A stretch of 64,000 nt of DNA, from contig NZ_QMDX01000003.1 of the NCBI RefSeq assembly GCF_007421925.1, forward strand, positions 311,435-375,434, read 5' to 3'. The DNA is from Haloglomus irregulare (lineage in GTDB: Archaea > Halobacteriota > Halobacteria > Halobacteriales > Haloarculaceae). Made by a program: the position numbers and the translations under genes. Positions within the stretch are counted from its first letter, which is position 1. Each line of letters opens with the position of its first letter. Below the pieces are notes generated by a model. It saw nothing but the letters and a program-made list of their open reading frames with translations, ran no database searches and had not been told where the DNA came from. Positions 33,122-41,737 of this stretch are shown in pieces.

Positions 33122-34162
33122 ATGAGCCTCTACGACGCCGTCGCGGACCTCACGCTCACCGTTGCGGGCCACGACCGGACGCGCCGCGAGCGCGACACCT
33201 CCAGCGGTTTCACACGCGCCACGACCACGTTCGCCCTCTCGGGGGGCGGGGCGACCGGCCGCGGCGAGGACGTGGCCTACGACACCCCCGACCACGAGGC
33301 GCTGGCCGAGGCCGACCCCGCGTTCGCGGCGTTCGAGGGCGAGTGGACGTTCGACGAGTTCTCCCGCGCGCTCGACGACGTGGAGCTCTTTCCGGAGCCA
33401 CCCCGGCGTGAGACCGCCCGCCACTACCGGCGCTGGGCCGTCGAGTCGGCGGCCCTGGACCTGGCGTGCAAGCAGGCCGGCCGGACGCTGGGCGACCTGC
33501 TCGGCCGCGACTACGACCCCGTCCGGTTCGTCGTCAGCACCCGGCTCGGCGACGCCGGCTTCGACCGCGTCGCCGACCTGCTCGAGACGTCCCCCGACGC
33601 CGAACTCAAGCTCGACCCGACCGACGACTGGGACGCGGCCCTCGTCGACCGGCTGGCCGACACCGGCGCCGTCCGGGTGCTCGACCTGAAGGGCCTCTAC
33701 GAGGGCACCCAGGTCGACCTGACGCCGGACCCGGAGCTCTACCGGCTCGTCGTCGAGGGGCTCCCCGACGCCGTCGTCGAGGACCCGCGCCTCACCGACG
33801 CCACCCGACCCGTCTTCGACGGTCGCGAGGACCGCGTCGCCTGGGACTACCCCATCACCGGCGTGGGGAGCGTCCGGGACCTGCCCTGGGAGCCCGACTG
33901 GCTCAACGTCAAACCCTCCCGCTTTGGCACCGTGCGGTCGCTGTTCGACACGCTCGACCACGCCGCCGCCCACGACATCACGCTCTACGGCGGCGGCCAG
34001 TTCGAACTCGGCGTGGGGCGCGACCAGATCCAGGCGCTCGCCGCGCTGTGCTACCCCTCCGGCCCGAACGACGTCGCCCCCGGCGGCTACAACGACCCCG
34101 AGCTCTCCCCCGACCTGGCGACGAGTCCGCTCGACCCGCCGGTCGGCTTCGGGCCGCGCTGA
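33122..34162 (+). CDS. Enolase-superfamily-like protein
   Basis: A 346-residue protein with an N-terminal capping part and a barrel-like C-terminal part. AELKLDPTDDWD carries a lysine where the first acid/base would be, VVEDPRL resembles the metal-binding strand end, and DWLNVKPSRFG has the second Lys. The overall order fits muconate-lactonising/o-succinylbenzoate-synthase-like members, but not all metal ligands can be placed by eye, so the reaction is unknown. A haloarchaeal orthologue group exists to my recollection. The ATG at 33122 is the first in frame after the promoter region. Confidence 0.68.
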   Translation: MSLYDAVADLTLTVAGHDRTRRERDTSSGFTRATTTFALSGGGATGRGEDVAYDTPDHEALAEADPAFAAFEGEWTFDEFSRALDDVELFPEPPRRETARHYRRWAVESAALDLACKQAGRTLGDLLGRDYDPVRFVVSTRLGDAGFDRVADLLETSPDAELKLDPTDDWDAALVDRLADTGAVRVLDLKGLYEGTQVDLTPDPELYRLVVEGLPDAVVEDPRLTDATRPVFDGREDRVAWDYPITGVGSVRDLPWEPDWLNVKPSRFGTVRSLFDTLDHAAAHDITLYGGGQFELGVGRDQIQALAALCYPSGPNDVAPGGYNDPELSPDLATSPLDPPVGFGPR

Positions 34163-34266
34163 ATGCCCTCGGCCGGTGTACCGTCTCTCCGGATGACGGC
34201 TCGGGTGTGAGGATATCCCCCGGCCGAGATCGGAACCGGCGAGGGGTATCGTCGTCGCTCGTGGCG

Positions 34267-35247
34267 TCACCCGGTGTCGCCGAAGCTGTCCAGCCCGGTC
34301 TGCCGACGCCGGTCGCCGGCGTCGGGGTCCCAGGCGGTCGCCGCGGCCCGTGCGGCCTCGGGGTCGACCGCCGGTGCGGTCCCGCGCTCGTGGCCGCCGC
34401 AGGCGGGACCACACTCGCTGGCGGGGTCGACGAGGCGCCCCTTCCACGGGCAGTCCGGCAGCGGGCCGACCCCGGCGCGTTCGTCGACCGTGACCCGGGC
34501 GCAGTCGGGCCACACCTCGGCGGCGGGGCGCCAGCCCTTGCCGAAGGCGCGCTCGGCGAGACGGCGGCGCGCGCGGCGCTTCTCGGCCGCGGTCACGACC
34601 GCGATATCCGTCCGTCCCGAGTGTTCGGCGAGCGGCTCGACCCCGGGGCCGTCGGCGTCGAGCGGGGTCGGCTCGCGGACCACCTCGCGCCCGCCCGTCT
34701 CCGGGTCGAACCGCCAGACGCCGACCGCGTCGGGGATGCGGTTGAGGTGGGCGCCGGTGACGTGCGAGGCCGTCGCCAGCACCACCTCGTCGACCAACCC
34801 GAGCGAGACGTCCGTCCGCAACTGCCGTTCGAGGTCGCCGGGGCGGCCGAGGTCGGGCTTGTTCTCGATGCCGCGGAGCCGCCCGGCCCAGCCCTCGGGA
34901 TAGCGACCGGTAGCGCGGACCAGGTCGCGGCCGTCCCGGCGCTCGCGCTCGAGGTAGCCCGCTGTGACCGCCGCCTCGACGACGTCGTCCAGACGGTCCG
35001 GATGGGCGTCGAGCGCCTCACGGGGGTCCCGTGCGGTCCCGGGGCCGACATCGCTCTCCAGGACCGGCGCCGGTATCGTCCCGGGACAGAGCGAGACGCG
35101 GTCGTCGAAGCGGGGCCCGGGGGCCAGTTCGACCACGTCCAGCACGCGGGTACCGTGGCAGGAGGCGCCGAGCTGACGCGCGAGGAGCCCGTCGACCTGC
35201 GGCTCGCGATGCGCACAGAGGGCCAACTCGAAGGCGTACTCGCGCAC
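34267..35247 (-). CDS. DUF5787 family protein
   Basis: A 326-residue haloarchaeal protein beginning (GTG) REYAFELALCAHREPQ, with LLARQLGASCHGTRVLDVV, a winged-helix-like stretch in the middle (DVVEAAVTAGYLERE) and GIENKPDLGRPGDLERQL, a PD-(D/E)xK-like segment with a Lys. The C-terminus has a cysteine group (CPWKGRLVDPASECGPACGGH) that may bind metal. I recognise it as DUF5787, whose function is unknown; a nuclease-like fold is only a guess from the ExK pattern. The GTG at 35245-35247 starts the conserved region; an upstream ATG is possible. Confidence 0.72.
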   Translation of the reverse strand: MREYAFELALCAHREPQVDGLLARQLGASCHGTRVLDVVELAPGPRFDDRVSLCPGTIPAPVLESDVGPGTARDPREALDAHPDRLDDVVEAAVTAGYLERERRDGRDLVRATGRYPEGWAGRLRGIENKPDLGRPGDLERQLRTDVSLGLVDEVVLATASHVTGAHLNRIPDAVGVWRFDPETGGREVVREPTPLDADGPGVEPLAEHSGRTDIAVVTAAEKRRARRRLAERAFGKGWRPAAEVWPDCARVTVDERAGVGPLPDCPWKGRLVDPASECGPACGGHERGTAPAVDPEAARAAATAWDPDAGDRRRQTGLDSFGDTG

Positions 35248-35402
35248 ACGTCGAAGTGGGAGCGGCGCGGGTTTAAACGGCGCGTCGAGGTGCCGATCCG
35301 GGCTCGAGGGGACCGAACTTGACACTGAATTACTATCCAACCGAACGGAGTTGACTCGAAATCCGAAAAATCGACTTACACCCCCTCTCCGTCCAGTCAG
35401 TC

Positions 35403-35418
35403 GGAGGCGGGAGCCTCC
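35403..35418 (+). promoter_or_regulatory. Hairpin in the leader of the exported protein gene
   Basis: GGAGGC (35403-35408) pairs with GCCTCC (35413-35418) around GGGA. The left arm is a Shine-Dalgarno-like sequence, and the hairpin ends 4 nt before the ATG at 35423, so folding could hide the ribosome binding region. Confidence 0.4.
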
Positions 35419-35422
35419 TGAT

Positions 35423-35953
35423 ATGATGAGAGACGACTACAATCCGACTCGACGACGCGTCCTGCGGACCGGCGCGGCGGCACTCGCCGCCGGTGTCGGT
35501 ATCGGGAGTCTTGGAAGTGTGGCAGCGCGCGGAAACGACGATAACGGCAAGCAGTTCGGCCGCGTCTGGGCCAACGGCATCCTCTGGCGAACGAACGTGG
35601 TGCGGACGCTCGACGAGGAACCGGAGCCGAATGACGTCATCTACTTCGTCAACGACGGGACGAGAGCCTCGCTTCCCGGTGGCGGCGGAACGGCCAACGC
35701 GAACGCTAGCCCGTTCGTCTCCGAGTCCGCACCCGGCGACCGGGACTGGAACGGCGGCCAGTGGGTGCACAAAGCCGCGACCCTCGACGATGGCGTGACC
35801 CTGAGCGAGCCGCTGACCTCCGCGGCCGATGTTCGGGCCGCCGAGGCGGACGGTGAACTGACGATCGCCGACCGCCGTCCGTATCTTGACGGGACGACGA
35901 CCCCGTTCGGTCCGCCACGGTACTTCCTCTGCCCGCTAAACGGCCGGGCTTGA
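35423..35953 (+). CDS. Tat-exported protein of unknown function
   Basis: A 176-residue protein with a twin-arginine signal (TRRRVLRTGAAALAAGVGIG) in its first 40 residues and cleavage likely after VAA. The mature part has no cysteines except near the end (FLCPLNGRA), is acidic, and contains FGRVWANGILWRTNVV and a glycine-rich loop. No family was recognised. Two ATGs in a row (35423 and 35426) are possible starts. It stands alone behind an AT-rich region, so it may be under individual control. Confidence 0.7.
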   Translation: MMRDDYNPTRRRVLRTGAAALAAGVGIGSLGSVAARGNDDNGKQFGRVWANGILWRTNVVRTLDEEPEPNDVIYFVNDGTRASLPGGGGTANANASPFVSESAPGDRDWNGGQWVHKAATLDDGVTLSEPLTSAADVRAAEADGELTIADRRPYLDGTTTPFGPPRYFLCPLNGRA

Positions 35954-36031
35954 CAGGAACTCCAACCGTCCTGTCCCCCCGCCGGGGCGAGCAACCACAA
36001 CTCTTTGCCCGGACCGGCCGAACGCCCGCGC

Positions 36032-36982
36032 ATGGAGAGTCTCAACGTGATGGCCGTCGAACTCGTCGACGAGGCCATCGATTTCCAGGACGAACTCGCC
36101 ATCGACACCGACGAGCTCGACAACGGGGCGACGGTGCTCGATTTCGGCGTGGAGACGTACGGCGGGCTGGAGGCGGGGCTGCTGCTGGCGGAGATCGCCA
36201 CCGGCGGGCTCGCGACGGTCCAGGCCGACGCCTCCGGGACGGTCGCGGACGCGACCATACCACATGTCGAGCTGACCTGCGACCACCCGGCGCTGGCGCT
36301 GCTCTGCTCGCAGAAGGCCGGCTGGGACGAGTTCCCCGGCGGCTACGACGGGCTCGGGAGCGGCCCGGCCCGCGCCCTGGTCGCCGAGGAGGAGGAGTTC
36401 CGGCAGACGGGGTTTCAGGACGCGGCCGACTTCGCCACCCTCTGCGTGGAGTCGGACACGCTCCCCGACGAGGCGGTCGCCGAGTCCGTCGCCGACCTCG
36501 CGGGCGTCGATACGGGCAGCGTCTTCCTCCCGACCTACCGCACCGGCTCCATCGCGGGCAGCGTGACCACCGCCGCCCGGGCCGGCGAGCTGGCGGTCTA
36601 CCGGCTCGCCGAACTGGACTACGACCCGCTGGACGTGCTGACCGTCACCGCGCGCGCGCCGGTCGCGCCCGTCGCGGGTGGGGAGGCGACGGCGATGGCC
36701 CGGACGAACGACGCACTCGCCTACGGCGCCCGCGTCCACCTGACGGTGGACCGTGACTTCGACCGGTTCGACGAGGTCCCCTCCACCGCGAGCGCGGAGT
36801 ACGGCACCCCGTTCGAGCAGTTCTTCGAGGACGCCGACTGGAACCTGGAGGCCATCCCGCGGGAGGTGTTCGCCCCGGCCCAGGTCACCGTGGACGTGCT
36901 CGGCGGACCCACCCACGCGGTCGGGGGCACCGACGAGTCGCTGCTGGCGGAGAGCTTCGGGCTCCCATGCGGTTCAAGATAG
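36032..36982 (+). CDS. mch: Methenyl-tetrahydromethanopterin/folate cyclohydrolase
   Basis: A 316-residue protein of the Mch family: LDFGVETYGGLEAGLLLAEI, PHVELTCDHPALALLCSQKAGW, FPTYRTGSIAGSVTTAAR in the form FLPTYRTGSIAGS, and PREVFAPAQVTVDVLGG. In methanogens Mch opens the methenyl ring of tetrahydromethanopterin. Haloarchaea keep the gene and use it for one-carbon metabolism on tetrahydrofolate. I chose the ATG at 36032 (MESLNVMAVELVDEA). Its last 16 nt overlap the next gene, so the two are linked. Confidence 0.93.
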   Translation: MESLNVMAVELVDEAIDFQDELAIDTDELDNGATVLDFGVETYGGLEAGLLLAEIATGGLATVQADASGTVADATIPHVELTCDHPALALLCSQKAGWDEFPGGYDGLGSGPARALVAEEEEFRQTGFQDAADFATLCVESDTLPDEAVAESVADLAGVDTGSVFLPTYRTGSIAGSVTTAARAGELAVYRLAELDYDPLDVLTVTARAPVAPVAGGEATAMARTNDALAYGARVHLTVDRDFDRFDEVPSTASAEYGTPFEQFFEDADWNLEAIPREVFAPAQVTVDVLGGPTHAVGGTDESLLAESFGLPCGSR

Positions 36983-37494
36983 TCCCCGCGCTGCCCGACA
37001 CGGCCCGCGAGGAGCCGGCGGTGGCCCTGGACCTGCTCGCCCGGGCGCGCGATGCCGTGCCGCTGGTCCCCCGCTCGGAGGACGACTGCTGTATGCGTCT
37101 CGTGAACGCCGGCGTCGTGGCCGCCCGCGACGACGCCAGCGAGTGGCTCACCTTCGCGCGGGCCCTGGAGTTGGTGGCCGAGAGCGACCGGGGCTACCAC
37201 CGCGTCCGGGACGCGCCCGACCCGACGGCCGACCCGGGGCGGGCGGCGCTCGCCGACCGCTTCCGCGAGCGCGTCTTCGGCGCGGACGAACTGCTCGCGG
37301 CGCTGGCGGCGGCCGACGACGGGCTGACCGTGGCCGGGGCCTTCGACCGGTTCCGCGACCGCATCCCGAACTGGGAGCGCCGGCGCCACACGGACACCGA
37401 GGCGGTGTGGCGCGAGCGCGTCGAGCACCTGCTGGACTGGGCCGCCGTCCTCGGGTTCGCACGGTGGGACGGGGACCGCTACCGGGCCGCCTGA
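36967..37494 (+). CDS. Uncharacterised haloarchaeal protein downstream of mch
   Basis: A 175-residue acidic protein overlapping the end of mch. It starts MRFKIVPALPDTA, has LVPRSEDDCCMRLVN with an Asp-Asp-Cys-Cys group, DASEWLTFARALELVAE, and a helical C-terminal half with WERRRHTD and LLDWAAVLGFARWDGDRY that looks like a winged-helix pair. The first residues are adjacent to C1 metabolism by position only. I recall similar proteins in other haloarchaea but no assigned function. Confidence 0.65.
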   Translation: MRFKIVPALPDTAREEPAVALDLLARARDAVPLVPRSEDDCCMRLVNAGVVAARDDASEWLTFARALELVAESDRGYHRVRDAPDPTADPGRAALADRFRERVFGADELLAALAAADDGLTVAGAFDRFRDRIPNWERRRHTDTEAVWRERVEHLLDWAAVLGFARWDGDRYRAA

Positions 37495-37506
37495 ACGCCG
37501 CCGCGG

Positions 37507-38415
37507 TTACGGCTCGGCCCCGTCGGTCGGGTGCGCGTCGGCGGCCGGCAGGTCGACCTCGGGGCCGAGGAACCGGCTAGCGGCCCCTCGGAACAGCGCG
37601 TCGAACGCCGACTCGGAGAGGTCCCGCGCCAGCAGGCCCTCGTACTCACGTTCGTAGGCGTGGGGCATGTTCGGGAAGTCCGACCCGTAGAGCACCTGCC
37701 CGGCGAGGTCCTCGAAGACGGCGTCCGGGATGGCGGCGGGGTCGAAGTCGACGTAGTCGCCGACGACGGTCGCCATCGCGAAACAGGTGTCGAGGAAGAC
37801 CCGGTCGTGCTCGCGCGCGAGGTCGATGAACGCCTCGTGCTCGAACGTCCCCATGTGTGCTGCACAGGCCCGGACGTCCGGGTAGCTCCGGACGAACGAC
37901 GCGAACCGGTCGATGCCGACGTGGGCGGAGTCCTCGAACATCGGCGCGGTCCCGGCGTGGAACAGGACCGGGCGACCGTACTCGGCACACAGCTCGTACG
38001 CCGGGCCGAGCCGCTCGTCGTCGGGTGCGACCTCCTGGACCGGGCACTGGAACTTCAGGCCCCGCGCGCCGGCGTCGAACGCCTCGCGGACGACCGCGCC
38101 GACGTCGTCCTCCGGGTGGACGGTCGCGAACGGGATGCACATCTCCGAGTCCGCGGCGGCGTCGACGAGCCAGTCGTTCAGCTCGCGGGCGATGCCCGCA
38201 CGATGGGCGTACGGGAGCGCGACGTAGCGGGCGACGCCGTGCCGGCGGAGTTCGGCCTCGACGGCCGTGACGTCCGCGCCGTGGGGGAACTCCCAGCCGG
38301 CGACGTCGTTGAGCGACTCCCGGATGGCCCCCATCAGCCGCTCGGGCATCAGGTGGACGTGGCCGTCGACGGCGGGGGCGAGTGGGACTCCCGGCCCGCC
38401 TGAACGGTCGGTCAT
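37507..38415 (-). CDS. Amidohydrolase-family metal-dependent hydrolase
   Basis: A 302-residue TIM-barrel hydrolase (COG2159-like). Metal and catalytic residues are visible in barrel order: DGHVHLMPE (HxH), GLKFQCP (Lys position), PVLFHAGTA (His), ACAAHMGTFEH (His) and YGSDFPNMPH (Asp). Family members include decarboxylases and lactonases; the substrate here is unknown. The ATG at 38413-38415 gives a short polar stretch before the first strand. It is convergent with the gene after mch. Confidence 0.85.
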   Translation of the reverse strand: MTDRSGGPGVPLAPAVDGHVHLMPERLMGAIRESLNDVAGWEFPHGADVTAVEAELRRHGVARYVALPYAHRAGIARELNDWLVDAAADSEMCIPFATVHPEDDVGAVVREAFDAGARGLKFQCPVQEVAPDDERLGPAYELCAEYGRPVLFHAGTAPMFEDSAHVGIDRFASFVRSYPDVRACAAHMGTFEHEAFIDLAREHDRVFLDTCFAMATVVGDYVDFDPAAIPDAVFEDLAGQVLYGSDFPNMPHAYEREYEGLLARDLSESAFDALFRGAASRFLGPEVDLPAADAHPTDGAEP

Positions 38416-38525
38416 ACCGCCGCTCTTGGCGTGACGGGGACCAAAGCCTTCCGGCGACCCGACCCCGGCACCTGGTCGCACGAACCGACGCCACGATTTT
38501 TACACATGGCGACGTACGGCAACCG

Positions 38526-39011
38526 ATGACGATGGGGGAGACCATCCCGGATTTCACCCTCACGGGGGCGAAGGGGACGGAGATCCGCGAGTTCACGCTG
38601 TCGTCGGTCGCGGGCGACCGGCCGGCCCTGCTGGTGTTCTACATCTACGACTACAGCCCGGTCTGCGAGACCCAGATCTGCGAGATCAACGACTCCGAGT
38701 GGCTGATGTTCAACGACGACGTCACCGTCCTCGGCATCTCGACGGACGGCCCGTACAGCCACCGGCAGTTCATCGCGGACGAGGACATCACCTATCCGCT
38801 CCTGAGCGACGGCGACCTGACCGTCTACGAGGCCTGCGGCATGACCGAGGACGGGGCCGACGGCGCCCCCGAGCCCAAACGGGGGCTCGTCATCGTGGAC
38901 GGGAGCCGCACGGTCCGCTACCGGTGGCAGCCCGACGACAACTGGGACGCGTGGGACACCGCGAAGATGCGCGAGACCTACGACGTGCTGGCGGCGCTCT
39001 CGTCGGCGTGA
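38526..39011 (+). CDS. Peroxiredoxin (AhpC/TSA-Redoxin type)
   Basis: A 161-residue thioredoxin-fold peroxidase. LLVFYIYDYSPVCETQIC carries the peroxidatic Cys with the usual Pro and an extra Cys five residues on; the Arg and the C-terminal strand (RGLVIVDGSRTVRYRW) are present. It reduces peroxides with a thiol donor. A TATA-like gatttttacac about 28 nt before the ATG implies a near-leaderless message. It is followed 43 nt later by the HIT gene on the same strand. Confidence 0.85.
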   Translation: MTMGETIPDFTLTGAKGTEIREFTLSSVAGDRPALLVFYIYDYSPVCETQICEINDSEWLMFNDDVTVLGISTDGPYSHRQFIADEDITYPLLSDGDLTVYEACGMTEDGADGAPEPKRGLVIVDGSRTVRYRWQPDDNWDAWDTAKMRETYDVLAALSSA

Positions 39012-39054
39012 GCCGCCCCGAACCTACTTGGGCGGGCCGCCCCCAGCCACGCGC

Positions 39055-39480
39055 ATGAGCGAGGACTGCATCTTCTGCGGCATCGTGGCCGGTGACATCC
39101 CCGGGCGCACCGTCTACGAGGACGAGGACGTGCTGGCCTTCCTCGACGCGAACCCGCTGGCGCCGGGCCACACGCTCGTCATCCCCAAGGCGCACCACGA
39201 GCGGCTGAACGACATGGACGACGGCCTGGCGGGGTCGGTGCTGGGGACGCTGAACGCGCTCGTCCCCGTCGTCGAGGACGCGGTCGACGCGCCCGCCACC
39301 ACCGTCGCCTTCAACAACGGCCCCGAGGCGGGCCAGGAGGTGCCCCACGTCCACGGCCACATCGTCCCGCGCTTCGAGGGCGACGGCGGCGGCCCCATCC
39401 ACACCGTCGCCGGCGACCGCCCGGACCTGAGCGAGGACGAACTGGACGACATCGCCGACCGCATCCGCGACGGCGGCTAA
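39055..39480 (+). CDS. HIT-family nucleotide-binding hydrolase
   Basis: A 141-residue protein with the histidine triad VPHVHGHIVPRFEGDG (HxHxHxx) and an N-terminal EDCIFCGIVAGDIP, whose CxxC together with later histidines makes the zinc site of HINT-type proteins. It hydrolyses or transfers AMP from adenylated or dinucleotide substrates. The ATG at 39055 follows a TATA-poor region, so it may be read through from the peroxiredoxin gene. Confidence 0.9.
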   Translation: MSEDCIFCGIVAGDIPGRTVYEDEDVLAFLDANPLAPGHTLVIPKAHHERLNDMDDGLAGSVLGTLNALVPVVEDAVDAPATTVAFNNGPEAGQEVPHVHGHIVPRFEGDGGGPIHTVAGDRPDLSEDELDDIADRIRDGG

Positions 39481-39627
39481 ACACCGGGTCGCCCGCCCGG
39501 ACGTTTCCAGCAGACTACCGACGTAACCTCGTTCTCCGGGGCTACACTCGCCAACGCGGCTTATGCGGGGAGAGAACCACGACTACGGCGATAATCGTGG
39601 CAGTAACGGAGAAAGCACGACCGACAG

Positions 39628-40782
39628 TCAGTCGCTCCGGACCGCCTGCTGGACGCCGTCGTCGTCGGGGAGGTCGCGGTTCCGCAGCGCCTCGCCGGTC
39701 GCGCGGTCGAACAGGTGGATGGCGGACTCGGGGAGGTGGGCGACGGCGGGCTGGCCGGCCTCGACCTGTTGCATCCCGCCGACGGTGGCGACGAACGTCT
39801 CCGGGTCCGTTCCGGAGCGGTCGAAGGTGAGGTAGCAGGCGTTGGCGTCGCCCATCGGCTCGACCACGTCGACGACCGTCTCGAACGCGTGGTCGCCGGG
39901 CTCGCCGACGAGTTCGATGTCCTCCGGGCGGATGCCGAGCGCGAGTTCGGTCGTGTCGCCCAGCGCGGCGTGGGTGGCCTCGCTCAGCGGGTAGTCGAAC
40001 CGGTCGGCGACCAGCCGGGTCCCCTGGCGCTCGACGTCGAAGAAGTTCATCGACGGCTCGCCGATGAAGCCCGCGACGAACCGGTTGGCCGGCTCGTGGT
40101 AGCACTCCAGCGGCGTGCCGACCTGCTGGAGCACCCCCTCGTCGAGCACGGCGATGCGGTCGCCCATCGTCATCGCCTCGGTCTGGTCGTGGGTGACGTA
40201 CACCGTCGTCACGCCGAGTTCCTCCTGGATGCGCTGGAGCTCGGTCCGCATGGTCGCCCGGAGCTTCGCGTCGAGGTTCGACAGCGGCTCGTCCATCAGG
40301 AACGCCTCCGGGTCCCGGACGATGGCGCGGCCGAGCGCGACCCGCTGTTGCTGGCCGCCGGAGAGGTCCGACGGTTTCCGGTCCAGCAGCTCCTCGATAC
40401 CCATCATGCTCGCGCTCTCCTCGACCGTCGCGGCGACCTCGGCGTCGGCCATCCCCGTCGACTCCTCCAGGCCGAAGCTCATGTTCTCCCGGACGGTCAT
40501 GTGGGGGTAGAGCGCGTACGACTGGAACACCATCGCGATGTTCCGGTCGGCCGGCGCCACGTCGTTGATGCGGCGGTCGCCGAGGCGGATCTCGCCCTGG
40601 GTGACCGACTCCAGTCCGGCGATCATCCGGAGCGTGGTGGACTTCCCGCAGCCCGAGGGGCCGACCAGGACGAGGAACTCCCCGTCCCGGATCTCCATGT
40701 CGACGCCGTCGACGGCGATGACCGCGTCGTCACTACCGTCGCTGAACACCTTCGTCACGTCCGCGAGGGTTAATGCTGCCAT
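39628..40782 (-). CDS. ABC sugar importer ATPase (MalK/UgpC type)
   Basis: A 384-residue ATP-binding subunit: Walker A GPSGCGKSTTLRM, Q-loop VFQSYALYPHM, ABC signature LSGGQQQRVALGRA, Walker B FLMDEPLSNLDAKL and the switch His in VYVTHDQTEAMTM. Beyond residue 235 a MalK-like TOBE/OB domain follows (ALGIRPEDIELV). It energises the import system encoded by the next three genes upstream on the same strand, 31 nt away. In haloarchaea such ATPases may serve several sugar importers. Confidence 0.93.
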   Translation of the reverse strand: MAALTLADVTKVFSDGSDDAVIAVDGVDMEIRDGEFLVLVGPSGCGKSTTLRMIAGLESVTQGEIRLGDRRINDVAPADRNIAMVFQSYALYPHMTVRENMSFGLEESTGMADAEVAATVEESASMMGIEELLDRKPSDLSGGQQQRVALGRAIVRDPEAFLMDEPLSNLDAKLRATMRTELQRIQEELGVTTVYVTHDQTEAMTMGDRIAVLDEGVLQQVGTPLECYHEPANRFVAGFIGEPSMNFFDVERQGTRLVADRFDYPLSEATHAALGDTTELALGIRPEDIELVGEPGDHAFETVVDVVEPMGDANACYLTFDRSGTDPETFVATVGGMQQVEAGQPAVAHLPESAIHLFDRATGEALRNRDLPDDDGVQQAVRSD

Positions 40783-40813
40783 CGGTGGATACCTCCGCGT
40801 ACCGTCTCGACAC

Positions 40814-41737
40814 TCATGTCGCTACCCCCTCGGCGAACTTATCGCCGAACAGGACGTAGACGACGAGCGTCGGGAGCGCCGCCAGCAGCGCCGCGGCCAT
40901 CCGCAGCGGGAAGTTCGTCCCCGACTGCGAGACGCCGATGCCGACCAGGTCCATCGTGACGACCGACGCGTCGCCGAACTGGATGATGGTCAGTGCGAAC
41001 AGCAGGTCGTTCCAGATCTGCGTGAACTGGTAGATGAACACGACGGCGAACATCGGGATCGACAGCGGCAGGATGATGCGCCGGTAGATGGTGGTGACCG
41101 ACGCGCCGTCGAGCCGAGCCGCCTCGATCATCTCGCCGGAGAGCTTCTTGTAGTGGGCCCGGAACAGCAGCGTGCAGATGGGAAGCCCGTAGGCCGTGTG
41201 CGTGATGATGAGCGCGACGAGCTTCCAGTGGTACTCCCGGACGAGCGGGAGCAGTTCGGCCAGCGGGACGAACGCCGTCCGCAGCGGCACCACGTTGTAC
41301 CAGAACTGCGTCAGCGGCACCAGCACCGCCTGGTAGGGGATGAAGATGCCGGCGATGAAGAGGACGTAGATGCCGACCTGGCCCCGCCAGTCGACGGTCG
41401 TCAGGCCGTAGGCGGCCATGCTGCCGAGCAGTCCCGACAGCACCGTCGCGGGGACGACGAGGACGAGACTGTTGACCAGCCCGCCCGACAGCCCGTCGAG
41501 GGCGCCCCCCCAGGCCTCCAGCGAGAACTCGCCGGTGCCGGGGACGAGCGGTTCCAGCGGCGGCAGGAACGGCGTCTGCCCGGTGTACGACTCGGGGCTC
41601 GTGATGGCCGTCATCAACCCCGTCTCGATGGGGATGAGATAGAACAGCACCATCCCGGAGAGCACGATGTAGAGCGCGACCTTCCGGACCCGGGGGCCGA
41701 CCAGGCGGTCCTCCTCGGTCGCGGGTGGGAAGCTCAC
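40814..41737 (-). CDS. ABC sugar importer permease, MalG/UgpE type
   Basis: A 307-residue membrane protein with six predicted helices and the EAA loop EAARLDGASVTTIYRRIILPL kept in pieces (EAARLDGASVTTIY, then RRIILPL) that docks to the ATPase. A large loop between helices 1 and 2 (about residues 50-90) faces outside. Its ATG overlaps the stop of the upstream permease (ATGA). It is the second permease of a carbohydrate-uptake family 1-type importer. Confidence 0.92.
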   Translation of the reverse strand: MSFPPATEEDRLVGPRVRKVALYIVLSGMVLFYLIPIETGLMTAITSPESYTGQTPFLPPLEPLVPGTGEFSLEAWGGALDGLSGGLVNSLVLVVPATVLSGLLGSMAAYGLTTVDWRGQVGIYVLFIAGIFIPYQAVLVPLTQFWYNVVPLRTAFVPLAELLPLVREYHWKLVALIITHTAYGLPICTLLFRAHYKKLSGEMIEAARLDGASVTTIYRRIILPLSIPMFAVVFIYQFTQIWNDLLFALTIIQFGDASVVTMDLVGIGVSQSGTNFPLRMAAALLAALPTLVVYVLFGDKFAEGVAT

